IMG/VR virus record: IMGVR_UViG_3300048924_000121
Span: 1 to 26,258 of that record
Source of the DNA: a virus
Length of the DNA stretch: 26,258 nt
Strand: one strand, 5' to 3'
Part shown: positions 1-7,160 of the stretch, in pieces
How the letters are laid out: the number at the start of each line of letters is the position of its first letter
Numbering within the stretch: position 1 is the first letter of the stretch
Notes under the pieces: generated by a model
Told to the model about the DNA's origin: nothing
The model's database searches: none
Seen by the model: only the letters and a program-made list of their open reading frames with translations
Position numbers and translations under genes: made by a program

Positions 1-46
1 ATTCGTAATGCGAAGGTCGTAGGTTCGACTCCTATTATCGGCACCA
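1..46 (+). tRNA. thrW: 3' half of tRNA-Thr(CGT), serving as attL core
   Basis: The bases run from the anticodon arm (ATTCGTAATGCGAA, anticodon CGT) through the T arm (GGTTCGACTCC) to the encoded CCA end, as in enterobacterial thrW. By memory, these 46 bases are the attachment core that phage P22 shares with the thrW gene, and the window opens exactly on its first base. The 5' half of the tRNA lies outside the window. A P22-type integrase gene ends 15 bases to the right, so this is read as the left prophage junction, where the phage core restores the 3' end of the tRNA. Confidence 0.93.
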
Positions 47-60
47 CTAACCACGCGGGT

Positions 61-1224
61 TCACGCGATATTCACCAGTTCAGCAAAAGCGCCTTGTGCC
101 ATATTTGTGCCATTCCCCGCCAGGAATGAGTCGATTTGCATGGCATGCTGCGTCAGGTGATTTGGTGCCAGATGTGCATAACGCTGCACCATCTCGATAC
201 TTTCCCACCCGCCCATTTCCTGTAGCGCACTGAGTGGCACGCCGGACTGTACAAGCCAGCTCGCCCAGGTGTGCCGCAGGTCATGGAAGCGGAAATTTTC
301 TATTCCCGCCCGCCTTAACGCTGCGCGCCATGCCGTGTTAGCATCAGACCGCATTTTGCGCACCGCCTTTGTTCTCGTTCCATCCGGGCGAACGGATGAT
401 TCAGTGTGAACAAAGACCCACCGGTTATGTTTCCCCAGCTGATCCCGGAGCACCTTGCAGGCCGATTCGTTCAGGGCGACCCCAATCGCCCTTCCTGCTT
501 TCGCGTCCTCGGGGTGAATCCACGCGACCTTCCTCTGCATATCAATTTGCGACCACTCCAGATCTGTGATGTTCGATCTGCGCAGCCCCGTCGCCAGTGC
601 AAAAATAACAACTGGCTTCATATGCTCTGGAAGCTCCCGGATCAAGTTCGCCGCTTCCTCTTTGGTCAGCCAGCGAATACGCTTGTTTTTCGGCACCGGG
701 CATTTGATGTTCGGCGCTTTGGCTATCCATCGCCATTCGTTGGCCGCGCAACGCAGTAACGCCCGGATGAATGCGAGGTGCGTCGCCTTTGTGGCCGCCG
801 CTGCTGGCTTATCCTTGAATTCAGGAACCGGCTTCCCCCTTCTCAGCAGGCTATCCCGCTTCGCTTCCCAGTTCATTCGATGCTTACGATTAACCATCGT
901 GCTCACTGCCGAGAGTATTCTGTCCTCGGTGATCGCTGACAAATCCATCCCCATGAAGTGCAACCGCCAGAAACCGATCCGGCTTTTGTCATCGTCCAGG
1001 CTTTTCTTGTGCTGCTTTTCGTTAAGCCAGCGAACGCATGCTTCATCGAACGTTCGCGGCTTAAACTCACCCATCTTATCAACTCGCCATGCTTCAGCTT
1101 TCAGCTGATCATGGAGCTCCTGCGCTTGCCTTTTGTCCGTTGTCCCAAGAGAGCGTCTAACTCTGCTCCCACCAGGCGTAACGAAGTCGCAGTGCCACGT
1201 ACCGGCACGTTGTTTGATTGACAT
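61..1224 (-). CDS. int: P22-type tyrosine integrase
   Basis: Tyrosine site-specific recombinase of 387 aa, the length recalled for P22 Int, which integrates and (with Xis) excises the phage at thrW. The N-terminal ~60 residues are the arm-binding domain ([18 protein letters not shown]), followed by a core-binding SAM-like domain (~55-175) and the catalytic domain. Visible catalytic residues are R215 in TGLRRSN, H314 and R317 in [13 protein letters not shown]340 in MGGWES and the nucleophile Y349 in [11 protein letters not shown]. The stop lies 15 bases from the att core, as expected for an int gene beside its own site. The start overlaps xis by 124 bases in another frame, a P22 trait. It is the last gene of the leftward operon. 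Confidence 0.96.
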   Translation of the reverse strand: MSIKQRAGTWHCDFVTPGGSRVRRSLGTTDKRQAQELHDQLKAEAWRVDKMGEFKPRTFDEACVRWLNEKQHKKSLDDDKSRIGFWRLHFMGMDLSAITEDRILSAVSTMVNRKHRMNWEAKRDSLLRRGKPVPEFKDKPAAAATKATHLAFIRALLRCAANEWRWIAKAPNIKCPVPKNKRIRWLTKEEAANLIRELPEHMKPVVIFALATGLRRSNITDLEWSQIDMQRKVAWIHPEDAKAGRAIGVALNESACKVLRDQLGKHNRWVFVHTESSVRPDGTRTKAVRKMRSDANTAWRAALRRAGIENFRFHDLRHTWASWLVQSGVPLSALQEMGGWESIEMVQRYAHLAPNHLTQHAMQIDSFLAGNGTNMAQGAFAELVNIA

Positions 1225-1448
1225 GCTTTATCCTCCTGCACATCAACCGCATTCACGGGTTGATTGTGGATCGGGTTCTTCACCGCCGCAACACAGTCTG
1301 TCTTGCAGATCAGGTACGGGCTTTTTTTCTTGTGCGGATTCTTTCTGGTAGCAGCCAGGCGACCGGACTTTATCCACTGGGCGATCGTGCCCTTATCCAC
1401 TTTAAGAAAGGCTGCCGCCTCATCTCTGGTGAAAATTTCTTCTTCCAT
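1101..1448 (-). CDS. xis: P22-type excisionase
   Basis: Small DNA-bending protein of 115 aa that directs Int toward excision. Residues ~5-30 form a winged-helix/MerR-like HTH ([20 protein letters not shown]), followed by a basic wing ([12 protein letters not shown]). The end, [16 protein letters not shown], closely resembles the end of P22 Xis as remembered, and the length matches (about 116 aa). A good ribosome site (GGAG, eight bases upstream of ATG) supports the start at 1448. The last 124 bases overlap int in another frame, so translation of the two is probably linked. Confidence 0.9.
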   Translation of the reverse strand: MEEEIFTRDEAAAFLKVDKGTIAQWIKSGRLAATRKNPHKKKSPYLICKTDCVAAVKNPIHNQPVNAVDVQEDKACQSNNVPVRGTATSLRLVGAELDALLGQRTKGKRRSSMIS

Positions 1449-1462
1449 CGATGTTCTCCAGT

Positions 1463-1477
1463 GGCCCCGGCAGGGCC
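1463..1477 (-). other. G+C-rich hairpin before xis
   Basis: On the leftward transcript GGCCC-TGCCG-GGGCC forms a five-base-pair stem in the 40-base gap between the DUF4060-like gene and xis. No U-run follows, so it does not look like an intrinsic terminator; an effect on xis translation or mRNA stability is only a possibility. Confidence 0.3.
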
Positions 1478-1488
1478 GTGGTTATTAT

Positions 1489-1731
1489 TCAGTGCGCCTG
1501 CACTGGCAGATTGCGCAGCCGACGAACGCCGATCATTGCGGTTGCGACATAGCTGGTGGCCCGGTTGACGACTTCGACGGTGACCTTCATGCCGTCCACC
1601 TCGACGGTGTAATTTGTCTGGTGCTTCTGCCTGCCGTAATCGCCATATTTTGCGTGGTGCTCCGCCAGCGCAGCATCGCAAGCGCGGCGACCAATAGGTG
1701 ATTGCTTACTGCGATTAATCAGCTTCATCAT
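1489..1731 (-). CDS. small phage protein, DUF4060-like
   Basis: An 80-81 aa protein of unknown function that begins MMKLINRSKQSPIGRRACDA and contains HHAKYGDYGRQ, a pattern I associate with the DUF4060 family of enterobacterial prophages. No membrane segment or catalytic motif is seen. A GTG at 1734 overlaps the stop of the upstream methyltransferase gene, but GGGAG lies seven bases before the ATG at 1731, which is the preferred start; ATG at 1728 is also possible. It sits between the methyltransferase and xis and should be co-transcribed. Family assignment is from memory and moderately sure; function is unknown. Confidence 0.7.
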   Translation of the reverse strand: MMKLINRSKQSPIGRRACDAALAEHHAKYGDYGRQKHQTNYTVEVDGMKVTVEVVNRATSYVATAMIGVRRLRNLPVQAH

Positions 1732-4295
1732 CACTTCACTCCCAAAGTCGCTACTACATCACTCGCTGTTTCGCGAGTGCTGCCTTTGCTGGATATAGCC
1801 CGGCGAGCACTGACGCGGTGCAGCGTGAAGCCGTGCTGTTCGTAAAGTTCAATTACTCGCGGTGCGGTAGAATTGCTGATTACCACTTTTGCCCCCCGCT
1901 GGTGGGCTGCCACACAGCTTTCCGCAAGCTCTACCTGGCTATCCCATGAGAACCCACCAGCCGCGTAGTTAGTGAAACCAGCGGTGCCGGGCAGCGGTTC
2001 ATAAGGGGGATCGCAGTAAACGACGTCACCATCACCTGCCAGCGCGAGCGTGCGCCTAAAGCCTGCATTCATGAATACGCATGCGTGAGCCCTCCGCTTA
2101 AATGCCCTGATCTCTTCTTCCGGGAAATATGGCGCTTTATATTTCCCAAAGCCGACGTTAAAAAAACCGTCCAGGTTGTAACGAATCAGGCCGTTGAAGC
2201 AGTGCCGGTTGAGGTAAAGGAATGCTGCTGCGCGCTCTACCGCATCCAGTTGCTGGGCATTGAATGCTTCACGAATTGCCATGTAGTTTTCGGCATCATT
2301 CAGATGTTTGAACGCCTTCATTGCCTCATAGATCACCGAATCGGGGACCACCGCCAGCATCTGATACAGGTTGATCAGGTCAGCATTGACGTCAGCCAGC
2401 AGGAAGCATTCGTGCTTGTCTGAGTTAAGGAACACGGAGCCGCCGCCCACGAAAGGCTCGACAAGGCGTTTACCTGCGGGGAGCAGGCGATCCATCTCCG
2501 GCAGCAGCGAATATTTACCGCCAGCCCATTTAAGGAAGGGCCGCTGCCAGCAGCGCGGAGTAGGTTCTTCAATCGGCAGCGTCTCAGCGATACGCTCACC
2601 GATCCAGCGCATAACCGGCACAGCCATAGAATTGCCGATCGCCTTATAGCGCGGTCCGTCCGGGCAGTCAGCCGTGACTTTTCCTCGCCACGAAATCAGA
2701 GTGTGGTTATCGGGAAAACCCTGGAGTCGCTCGCATTCAACCGGCGTAAGGCGGCGAACCTGCATGCCGAACTGAACGACGTCAGCAGATGCGCGCGAAT
2801 CCTGCGTAAAGGCCACGTCTTCCTGATATCCCTTACCTTGAGGGCCAGCAGCATCGTGGCGACCAATAGACGCGTGCTGGATGCAAATAGCGGGCGGCTG
2901 ACCGCTGTTTGCATGGCTGGTATCGTGATTACCGGCTCTCAGCGTTGGTGACATATCCACGGTCGCATCAGCGCCATGGTCTTTGTAGCTGAAAGCTATT
3001 GCCGGGAATCCTTGTCCTGGTTTACCTCCTCCAGTGGATAGAGGGCCTGCTATTTGGCCGTCGCCGCCTTGCAAACGGATTTCACCACGACTGTTCTCCG
3101 CGAAAGCAATGGCTGAGGCCAGATTGGTGCCTGATTGTGCTGAAGTCAGCGTAGTGGCTTGTTCTTCAGCCCAACCAATGCCACCGGCTTTGCTGCCCTG
3201 ACCGGGTTTAAACCCATAACACACGGCGTTTTCCTGACCATGATTACGTCCCAGCGTGTGAGCCAGCTCGTGGTTGGTGTCAGGATCTTGCGTGCCGTGG
3301 ACAGCATATGTTTCTAAATCTTCAGCCATGCTGTCATTAGGTTTAGCTAACAGCGTCCTGCTAACGTTTGAATAAGTCACTGCGAGATCGGTTGCATCTT
3401 TATAGTCGCGAGATTTGACCGTTGATGCAGTTTCATCGTCTGCATATTCGCCAAATGCGGTCATTCGATACGCGCCAACAATCCCACTACCTCTCTGGCT
3501 GAAAATTTCCTGATTGCTTGCGCCAATACCACCAATATTGTTGGACTGGTTCAGGGTTGGGTGTGGGTTGGCTGGGTTATCCCAGTGACTACCGCCGTCA
3601 GGGCGTTTTCCAGCATGGCCGGTAACTTCCGGTTGCGTTTCTCGGCGCGGCGGAGTATCCCGGCGCACGCTGTCGAGCTCAAAAAGTACCGCTGCGGGAT
3701 CGAAGTCTTTTCGAGAACTTGCGACAACGAACACACGGCGGCGGCGTTGGGCCACTCCGAAAAATTGAGCATCAAGGATACGCCATGCGATAATCCTTTG
3801 TGGTCCAGACACACAACCTGCGTGCGTCCATTTTCCCCCTGCTGGCTGTAACTCGCTGCTTTCTCCGGCAAGTCCTGCCAGAAAGCAACCAAAGGCGTTG
3901 TCTTTGCTGCTGAGGACGCCCGGGACGTTTTCCCAGACGATGATCGCTTCTTTTTCGCCGAGCTCGCGGCGCTTGTTGTCGATGGCATCGGCCAACTCCA
4001 CGTATGAAAGGGTTAATTGCCCGCGCGCGTCGTCAAGACCATTGCGCAGCCCGGCAACGCTGAACGCCTGGCATGGTGTACCACCAACCATCACGTCAGG
4101 TGCCTCAACTTCACCAGCGCGCACCGCTGCTGCAATTTTTGTCATGTCGCCAAGATTGGCAACTTCAGGCCAGTGATTCGCCAGCACGGCGGACGGAAAC
4201 GCTTCAATCTCAGCAAACCACGCTGGTTGCCATCCCAGCGACTCCCATGCAACGCTGGCGGCTTCAATCCCGCTACAAACAGATCCGTATCTCAT
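1731..4295 (-). CDS. fused cytosine-C5 / adenine-N6 DNA methyltransferase
   Basis: An 854-aa bifunctional enzyme. Residues 1-565 are a C5-cytosine methyltransferase: motif I GSVCSGIEA (4-12), catalytic PCQ with C75, ENV (122-124), QRRRR (183-187), motif IX RRLTPVECERLQGFP (514-528) and motif X KAIGNSMAVP (551-560). Residues ~583-854 are a Dam/D12-type adenine methyltransferase: FLKWAGGKYSLLPEM (587-601), EPFVGGGS (613-620) and DPPY (762-765). Both active sites look intact. The region between motifs VIII and IX is very long (~210-510) and holds a series of TL/TV-centred units like target-recognition modules of multispecific phage enzymes. Such enzymes usually shield phage DNA from host restriction. 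No paired restriction nuclease is seen. It is transcribed leftward between the ssb-like gene and the DUF4060-like gene. The length matches a fusion, not either enzyme alone. Confidence 0.93.
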   Translation of the reverse strand: MRYGSVCSGIEAASVAWESLGWQPAWFAEIEAFPSAVLANHWPEVANLGDMTKIAAAVRAGEVEAPDVMVGGTPCQAFSVAGLRNGLDDARGQLTLSYVELADAIDNKRRELGEKEAIIVWENVPGVLSSKDNAFGCFLAGLAGESSELQPAGGKWTHAGCVSGPQRIIAWRILDAQFFGVAQRRRRVFVVASSRKDFDPAAVLFELDSVRRDTPPRRETQPEVTGHAGKRPDGGSHWDNPANPHPTLNQSNNIGGIGASNQEIFSQRGSGIVGAYRMTAFGEYADDETASTVKSRDYKDATDLAVTYSNVSRTLLAKPNDSMAEDLETYAVHGTQDPDTNHELAHTLGRNHGQENAVCYGFKPGQGSKAGGIGWAEEQATTLTSAQSGTNLASAIAFAENSRGEIRLQGGDGQIAGPLSTGGGKPGQGFPAIAFSYKDHGADATVDMSPTLRAGNHDTSHANSGQPPAICIQHASIGRHDAAGPQGKGYQEDVAFTQDSRASADVVQFGMQVRRLTPVECERLQGFPDNHTLISWRGKVTADCPDGPRYKAIGNSMAVPVMRWIGERIAETLPIEEPTPRCWQRPFLKWAGGKYSLLPEMDRLLPAGKRLVEPFVGGGSVFLNSDKHECFLLADVNADLINLYQMLAVVPDSVIYEAMKAFKHLNDAENYMAIREAFNAQQLDAVERAAAFLYLNRHCFNGLIRYNLDGFFNVGFGKYKAPYFPEEEIRAFKRRAHACVFMNAGFRRTLALAGDGDVVYCDPPYEPLPGTAGFTNYAAGGFSWDSQVELAESCVAAHQRGAKVVISNSTAPRVIELYEQHGFTLHRVSARRAISSKGSTRETASDVVATLGVK

Positions 4296-4373
4296 GCTGC
4301 TACCTGCTTTTAGTTAAGTTCTTCAATTAGGGGTGGCGCACCGCGCCAACCCTGATTTCGTCCTGTGCGTATG

Positions 4374-5108
4374 TCATAGCGCATAGATAGAGTGAGAAGG
4401 GAACGGGAGGCCGATCGGCGCGAACGGGATATCGTCGTCGAAGTCCACTGGTGGCTGACTACTGCTCTGCTGCAGGCGTGATTGCGGCGGGTTGTTTCCC
4501 GTCTGATTTGCGTAAGGGTTTCCTCCGGTCTGGGCATTGCGAGGGCCAGAGAACTGCGCGCCGCCGTGGGAGCGTTCGTCTTTATCCTTCATGGACAGTT
4601 CAAGTGCGGCGATTGTCTCCGCTGGTGCATTCTCAGCATGTTCGGCGTAGGTCTTGCGGGTACCCGGCTGGAACACGTGGCGCACTTCGAACTTGTAGCC
4701 GTCGCTGTTATCATTTTTGGTGTACAGCACCTTCTGGAGGAACAGGCCAACTTTTTTACCCACCAGCGCCGGGCAGTGCCATTCAATACCGTCTTTCCCC
4801 TGAACCTGTTGTGGCTGAGCTTGCTTAATTTGCGCCGCCCACATAAGAGCGGAGACCAGGCCCATGCCGAAGGTCTGCTGGCCGTCTTTCCCGAGGAAGT
4901 TAATGCGCAGGTAGTTCGCTTTGAGCCCGTTGGAATCAAGGCTGATCTCCAGTGCCTGGGACTGGCTGCCATCCTTACCGAACGTATAAACGGCAGAGAT
5001 GATATCGCCTTCGTAAGCACCGGTTTCGCTGATCCCGCCAGCCGCACCAGCTTTCTTCGCCATCTCAGCCGTTTCGTTGTTCCACATAAAAGTCATTGGT
5101 TGGTTCAT
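4374..5108 (-). CDS. phage ssDNA-binding-like protein with internal SSB tip
   Basis: A 244-aa protein. The N-terminal ~165 residues look like an OB-fold-sized domain (ISETGAYEGDIISAVYTFGK, SNGLKANYLRINFLGKDGQQ). A Gly/Asn/Gln/Pro-rich disordered linker (~180-220) follows, then DFDDDIPF (222-229), the same acidic tip that ends bacterial SSB and recruits partner proteins. Here 15 more residues (APIGLPF...) follow the tip. The gene lies next to a Sak4-like ATPase and an exonuclease, fitting the single-strand annealing modules in which an SSB helps Sak4. A good Shine-Dalgarno sequence (GAGG) precedes the ATG. The OB fold itself is inferred, not visible as a signature motif. Confidence 0.7.
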   Translation of the reverse strand: MNQPMTFMWNNETAEMAKKAGAAGGISETGAYEGDIISAVYTFGKDGSQSQALEISLDSNGLKANYLRINFLGKDGQQTFGMGLVSALMWAAQIKQAQPQQVQGKDGIEWHCPALVGKKVGLFLQKVLYTKNDNSDGYKFEVRHVFQPGTRKTYAEHAENAPAETIAALELSMKDKDERSHGGAQFSGPRNAQTGGNPYANQTGNNPPQSRLQQSSSQPPVDFDDDIPFAPIGLPFPSHSIYAL

Positions 5109-5124
5109 CGTTAAATCCTCAAAA

Positions 5125-5796
5125 TTACAATTCGGTCATAAATTCGGTGATAGCCACGTCTACGGCGTGGAGGTCGTTATCCATTTCCGTCTGATCTGGG
5201 AACAGGTCAGGCGGCGCTTTGGCGGTGTCGTTGTCATCGCCTTTGATGAGAAAAACGTGTTTGCCGTCCTTTTTGATGGCGCGCAGCACGATGGAGAAAT
5301 AGCCCTCCGGCGTCAGCTTTTCGTTGAGCATCTTCCCGGTGGTCTTCATACGAATCTTTCCTTCGGTCTCTTCGGTGTGAGCCAGGAAGTAAACGCGGAA
5401 GTCGTCCGGCAGCTCGGTGGCCGCCATGATGATTCGCCAGATGTGATCTGCCATTTCGGTGAACTTGGCATAGCCGGTCTGGTATGCGCGGTTCATGTTT
5501 TCGTGCTGCATGACCACTTGAAAGTCGTCGATGATCAGGACGCGGCGCGTTTTCGACTGCACCATGCGATAGATGGTGTCCAGCACCGTTTCCCAGTTAT
5601 CTGATCGCAGGACATTGCCGCGCTGTTTGCTTCCGTCTTCCAGCTGCTTGCCGTGGAGTTTCCAGCCTGCAGACTTGAACGGCAGCATCTTGGGGATGCA
5701 CTGGAGCAGCATCACATCGTCCGGATTGAAGTTGCGCAGGCTGTAGGACTTGCCCGCGCCAGAGTCACCGAGGATCAGCACTGGAGTACCCATCAT
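5125..5796 (-). CDS. Sak4-like RecA-core ATPase (AAA_24)
   Basis: A 223-aa P-loop NTPase. Walker A is GDSGAGKS (10-17) right after the first strand and Walker B is RRVLIIDD (84-91). FRVYFLAHTEE (~133-143) fits the third sensor strand of a minimal RecA core. Length and pattern fit the AAA_24/Sak4 group of phage recombinases, which anneal single strands with help from a phage SSB. The start ATG overlaps the exonuclease stop (ATGA), and the SSB-like gene follows after a 16-base gap, so the three genes are probably translated together. A DNA-maturation ATPase is an alternative, but the neighbours favour recombination. Confidence 0.78.
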   Translation of the reverse strand: MMGTPVLILGDSGAGKSYSLRNFNPDDVMLLQCIPKMLPFKSAGWKLHGKQLEDGSKQRGNVLRSDNWETVLDTIYRMVQSKTRRVLIIDDFQVVMQHENMNRAYQTGYAKFTEMADHIWRIIMAATELPDDFRVYFLAHTEETEGKIRMKTTGKMLNEKLTPEGYFSIVLRAIKKDGKHVFLIKGDDNDTAKAPPDLFPDQTEMDNDLHAVDVAITEFMTEL

Positions 5797-6464
5797 TTAC
5801 CCCCGTTCAGCCAGTGACCGGCAGTGAACAGCACATCTTCATAGTCGCTGTTGGCAACGAGCCAGCGCAGGTAACCCGGTTCAGTTTTTGCCAGCTCTGC
5901 GAACGTCACGCCCTTGTGCTTACCGAAGCGGAGCGCGTTCAGCAGGGAAGGGTTATTGGAGATGGCACGCATTTCGCCCATCGTCCATTTCGCCAGGCGG
6001 CCCATGTAGAGCAGTAATTCGGCGGTGACGTAGCAGTCATACAGCGCGCGGTGAGCGTAAAGCCCTTCCGGTACTTCCGGTTTCAGCCCGAGGCTATAGC
6101 GCAGGTACTGGTTACTGTGGCTCTTGTGCTCAGGCAGGAGTGAGCGCGCCAGCTTGGCAGTGCAGATCCACGGAGCGTTCATCGCAGGAAGCTTGGCTTT
6201 ATCGAACTTTGCGTTGTGGGCGACGTATGCGTCGGCACCCAGATAGCGGCCAATTACTTCACTGAGCAGCGGCGCGCCTTCCACCATGTCTTCGGTGATA
6301 TGGTGAATTGCCATGGCCTCAAAACCGATCGGCACTCCAGGCTTTACAAGGTTGCTCATTGGGTTGCAGATCACGCCGTCGACGATATCGACGCTGGCGA
6401 TTTCCACCACAGTTTCCGGGCCGCCTTCCAGCCCAGTCGTTTCGGTATCAATGACACGCAGCAT
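5793..6464 (-). CDS. ExoX-like DEDDh 3'-5' exonuclease
   Basis: A 224-aa DnaQ-superfamily exonuclease that resembles E. coli exonuclease X over its length. Exo I is LRVIDTETTGLEGG (D6, E8), Exo II HNAKFD (D88) and Exo III HRALYDCYVTAELL (H138, D143), so the DEDDh set is complete. The C-terminal part (~180-205, RFGKHKGVTFAELAKTEPGYL) matches the small extra domain seen in ExoX. An upstream ATG at 6533 is possible, but the start at 6464 has AGGGG eight bases before it and aligns with ExoX. It heads the exonuclease-ATPase-SSB module. Confidence 0.9.
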   Translation of the reverse strand: MLRVIDTETTGLEGGPETVVEIASVDIVDGVICNPMSNLVKPGVPIGFEAMAIHHITEDMVEGAPLLSEVIGRYLGADAYVAHNAKFDKAKLPAMNAPWICTAKLARSLLPEHKSHSNQYLRYSLGLKPEVPEGLYAHRALYDCYVTAELLLYMGRLAKWTMGEMRAISNNPSLLNALRFGKHKGVTFAELAKTEPGYLRWLVANSDYEDVLFTAGHWLNGGK

Positions 6465-6615
6465 TGTTAATCCCCTGTGTTCTGTAATCACAAACTGCAT
6501 CGAAGTGCGCGAGCTGGTGGGCGATGGCCTCAAGGTCAGCTGGCTCCAGGTGGTACATCAGGCACAACAGAGCGATAAGGTTTTTCGCCTGCTGCTGTTT
6601 GGTCGTTGCCTGCAT
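6448..6615 (-). CDS. small phage protein, 55 aa
   Basis: An ORF beginning MQATTKQQQAKNLIALLCLM with a good ribosome site (AGAGGA, eight bases upstream). It ends 17 bases inside the exonuclease gene, so it is tightly linked to it. It looks helical, with a Gln-rich amphipathic N-terminus, and has no recognised domain. A small accessory or regulatory role in the left operon is likely, but the function is unknown. Confidence 0.6.
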   Translation of the reverse strand: MQATTKQQQAKNLIALLCLMYHLEPADLEAIAHQLAHFDAVCDYRTQGINNAACH

Positions 6616-6700
6616 ATCCGTTCCTCTGAAAAAAGGTTGAAAGAATCCCGTCGCCGTATAGGCCGACCGTTTGCTGAATTTGGTTTTACTGGCGTTAGCG

Positions 6701-6901
6701 CTAATGGGTAGCGGGTTTACCGTGCTGGTTGAGATAAACCTCTATCTCGTCGCTGGTGGTGCGCAGGCGCTCAAACAGGGTGAACAGATACAACCCCTTG
6801 CCTACATTTGCAGATGCGCGGTATGTGCGCCCCTGGTACTTGACCAGCATGCCTGGTACCACGCTGGTTCTTGGTAATGTTGTTGTGCCGTAATTAGCCA
6901 T
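6701..6901 (-). CDS. first gene of left operon, 66-aa unknown protein
   Basis: A 66-aa protein starting MANYGTTTLPRTSVVPGMLV, with the ribosome site AAGGGG eight bases before ATG. It seems a small beta-rich fold (GMLVKYQGRTYRAS) with a helical end. It is the first gene after the leftward operator/promoter region, the usual position of antiterminator N, but it lacks the Arg-rich N-terminus typical of lambda-type N proteins, so N function cannot be claimed. A palindrome TTAGCGCTAA covers its stop codon (6695-6704). Confidence 0.65.
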   Translation of the reverse strand: MANYGTTTLPRTSVVPGMLVKYQGRTYRASANVGKGLYLFTLFERLRTTSDEIEVYLNQHGKPATH

Positions 6902-6912
6902 GTCATCCCCTT

Positions 6913-6926
6913 GCCGTCTTCCCGGC
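6913..6926 (-). promoter_or_regulatory. boxB-like hairpin in the left-operon leader
   Basis: On the leftward transcript, GCCGGGAAGACGGC folds into a GCCG/CGGC stem whose loop contains GAAGA, the loop sequence of lambda nutL boxB. It lies between the operators and the first gene, where nutL is expected. No clear boxA (CGCTCTTA) precedes it, no obvious nutR was seen and no N gene was recognised, so the call is weak. Confidence 0.3.
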
Positions 6927-6984
6927 TGCCAGAACTTTTACCCGGGCATTCGCGTTTGAATGCGTTGTTTGGATGTGATGATGA

Positions 6985-7076
6985 TGTACTAGTGGTTCAA
7001 ATATGTAAAGTACCAAAAGTACATATTTTATGAATGGAAAGTTCATATTTGCGTATCTATATGAACTTTAAGGTGA
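6985..7076. promoter_or_regulatory. left operator cluster (OL)
   Basis: Sites with the dyad TGAACT-N3-AGTTCA are 6985-6999 (TGTACT-AGT-GGTTCA), 7031-7045 (TGAATG-GAA-AGTTCA) and 7062-7076 (TGAACT-TTA-AGGTGA), each 10 of 12 matches, plus a weaker 7009-7023 (AGTACC-AAA-AGTACA, 8 of 12). Centres are 22-31 bases apart. A perfect 11-base inverted repeat (7038-7048 with 7059-7069) links the last two strong sites. A leftward promoter such as TTAAAG-18-TATGAA can be drawn through them. The same dyad flanks the repressor/cro start region, so these are read as repressor/Cro operators for the left operon. Confidence 0.7.
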
Positions 7077-7138
7077 TTTATTTTTGCGGTGTAGTGCTAC
7101 TAACTTGCTGGGTGTAAATCGAGGTAATGCCAAATCCC

Positions 7139-7160
7139 AACCCCTTCGCTATAAGGGGTT
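7139..7160 (-). terminator. hairpin at the end of the repressor gene
   Basis: AACCCCTT (7139-7146) and AAGGGGTT (7153-7160) form a perfect eight-base-pair stem with a six-base loop, overlapping the repressor stop codon on the leftward strand. The following sequence has few U, so it may be a weak or Rho-aided terminator that separates the repressor transcript from the left operon. Confidence 0.5.

Noticed and set aside
566-1108. 180-aa open frame on the plus strand inside int
   Set aside because: It is antisense to a clearly conserved integrase, has no family resemblance and no operon context.
3551-3988. 145-aa leftward open frame inside the fused methyltransferase gene
   Set aside because: It is an alternate frame of a conserved catalytic region (PCQ/ENV area); its Ser/Lys-rich product is typical of a shadow frame.
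1731-4295. Restriction-modification system around the fused methyltransferase
   Set aside because: No adjacent gene looks like a restriction endonuclease; the neighbours are recombination and excision genes.
4327-4377. 16-codon ORF starting on the SSB-like stop (ATGA), overlapping a G+C-rich hairpin
   Set aside because: Too short to support; the hairpin and overlap can be chance. Not listed as a gene.
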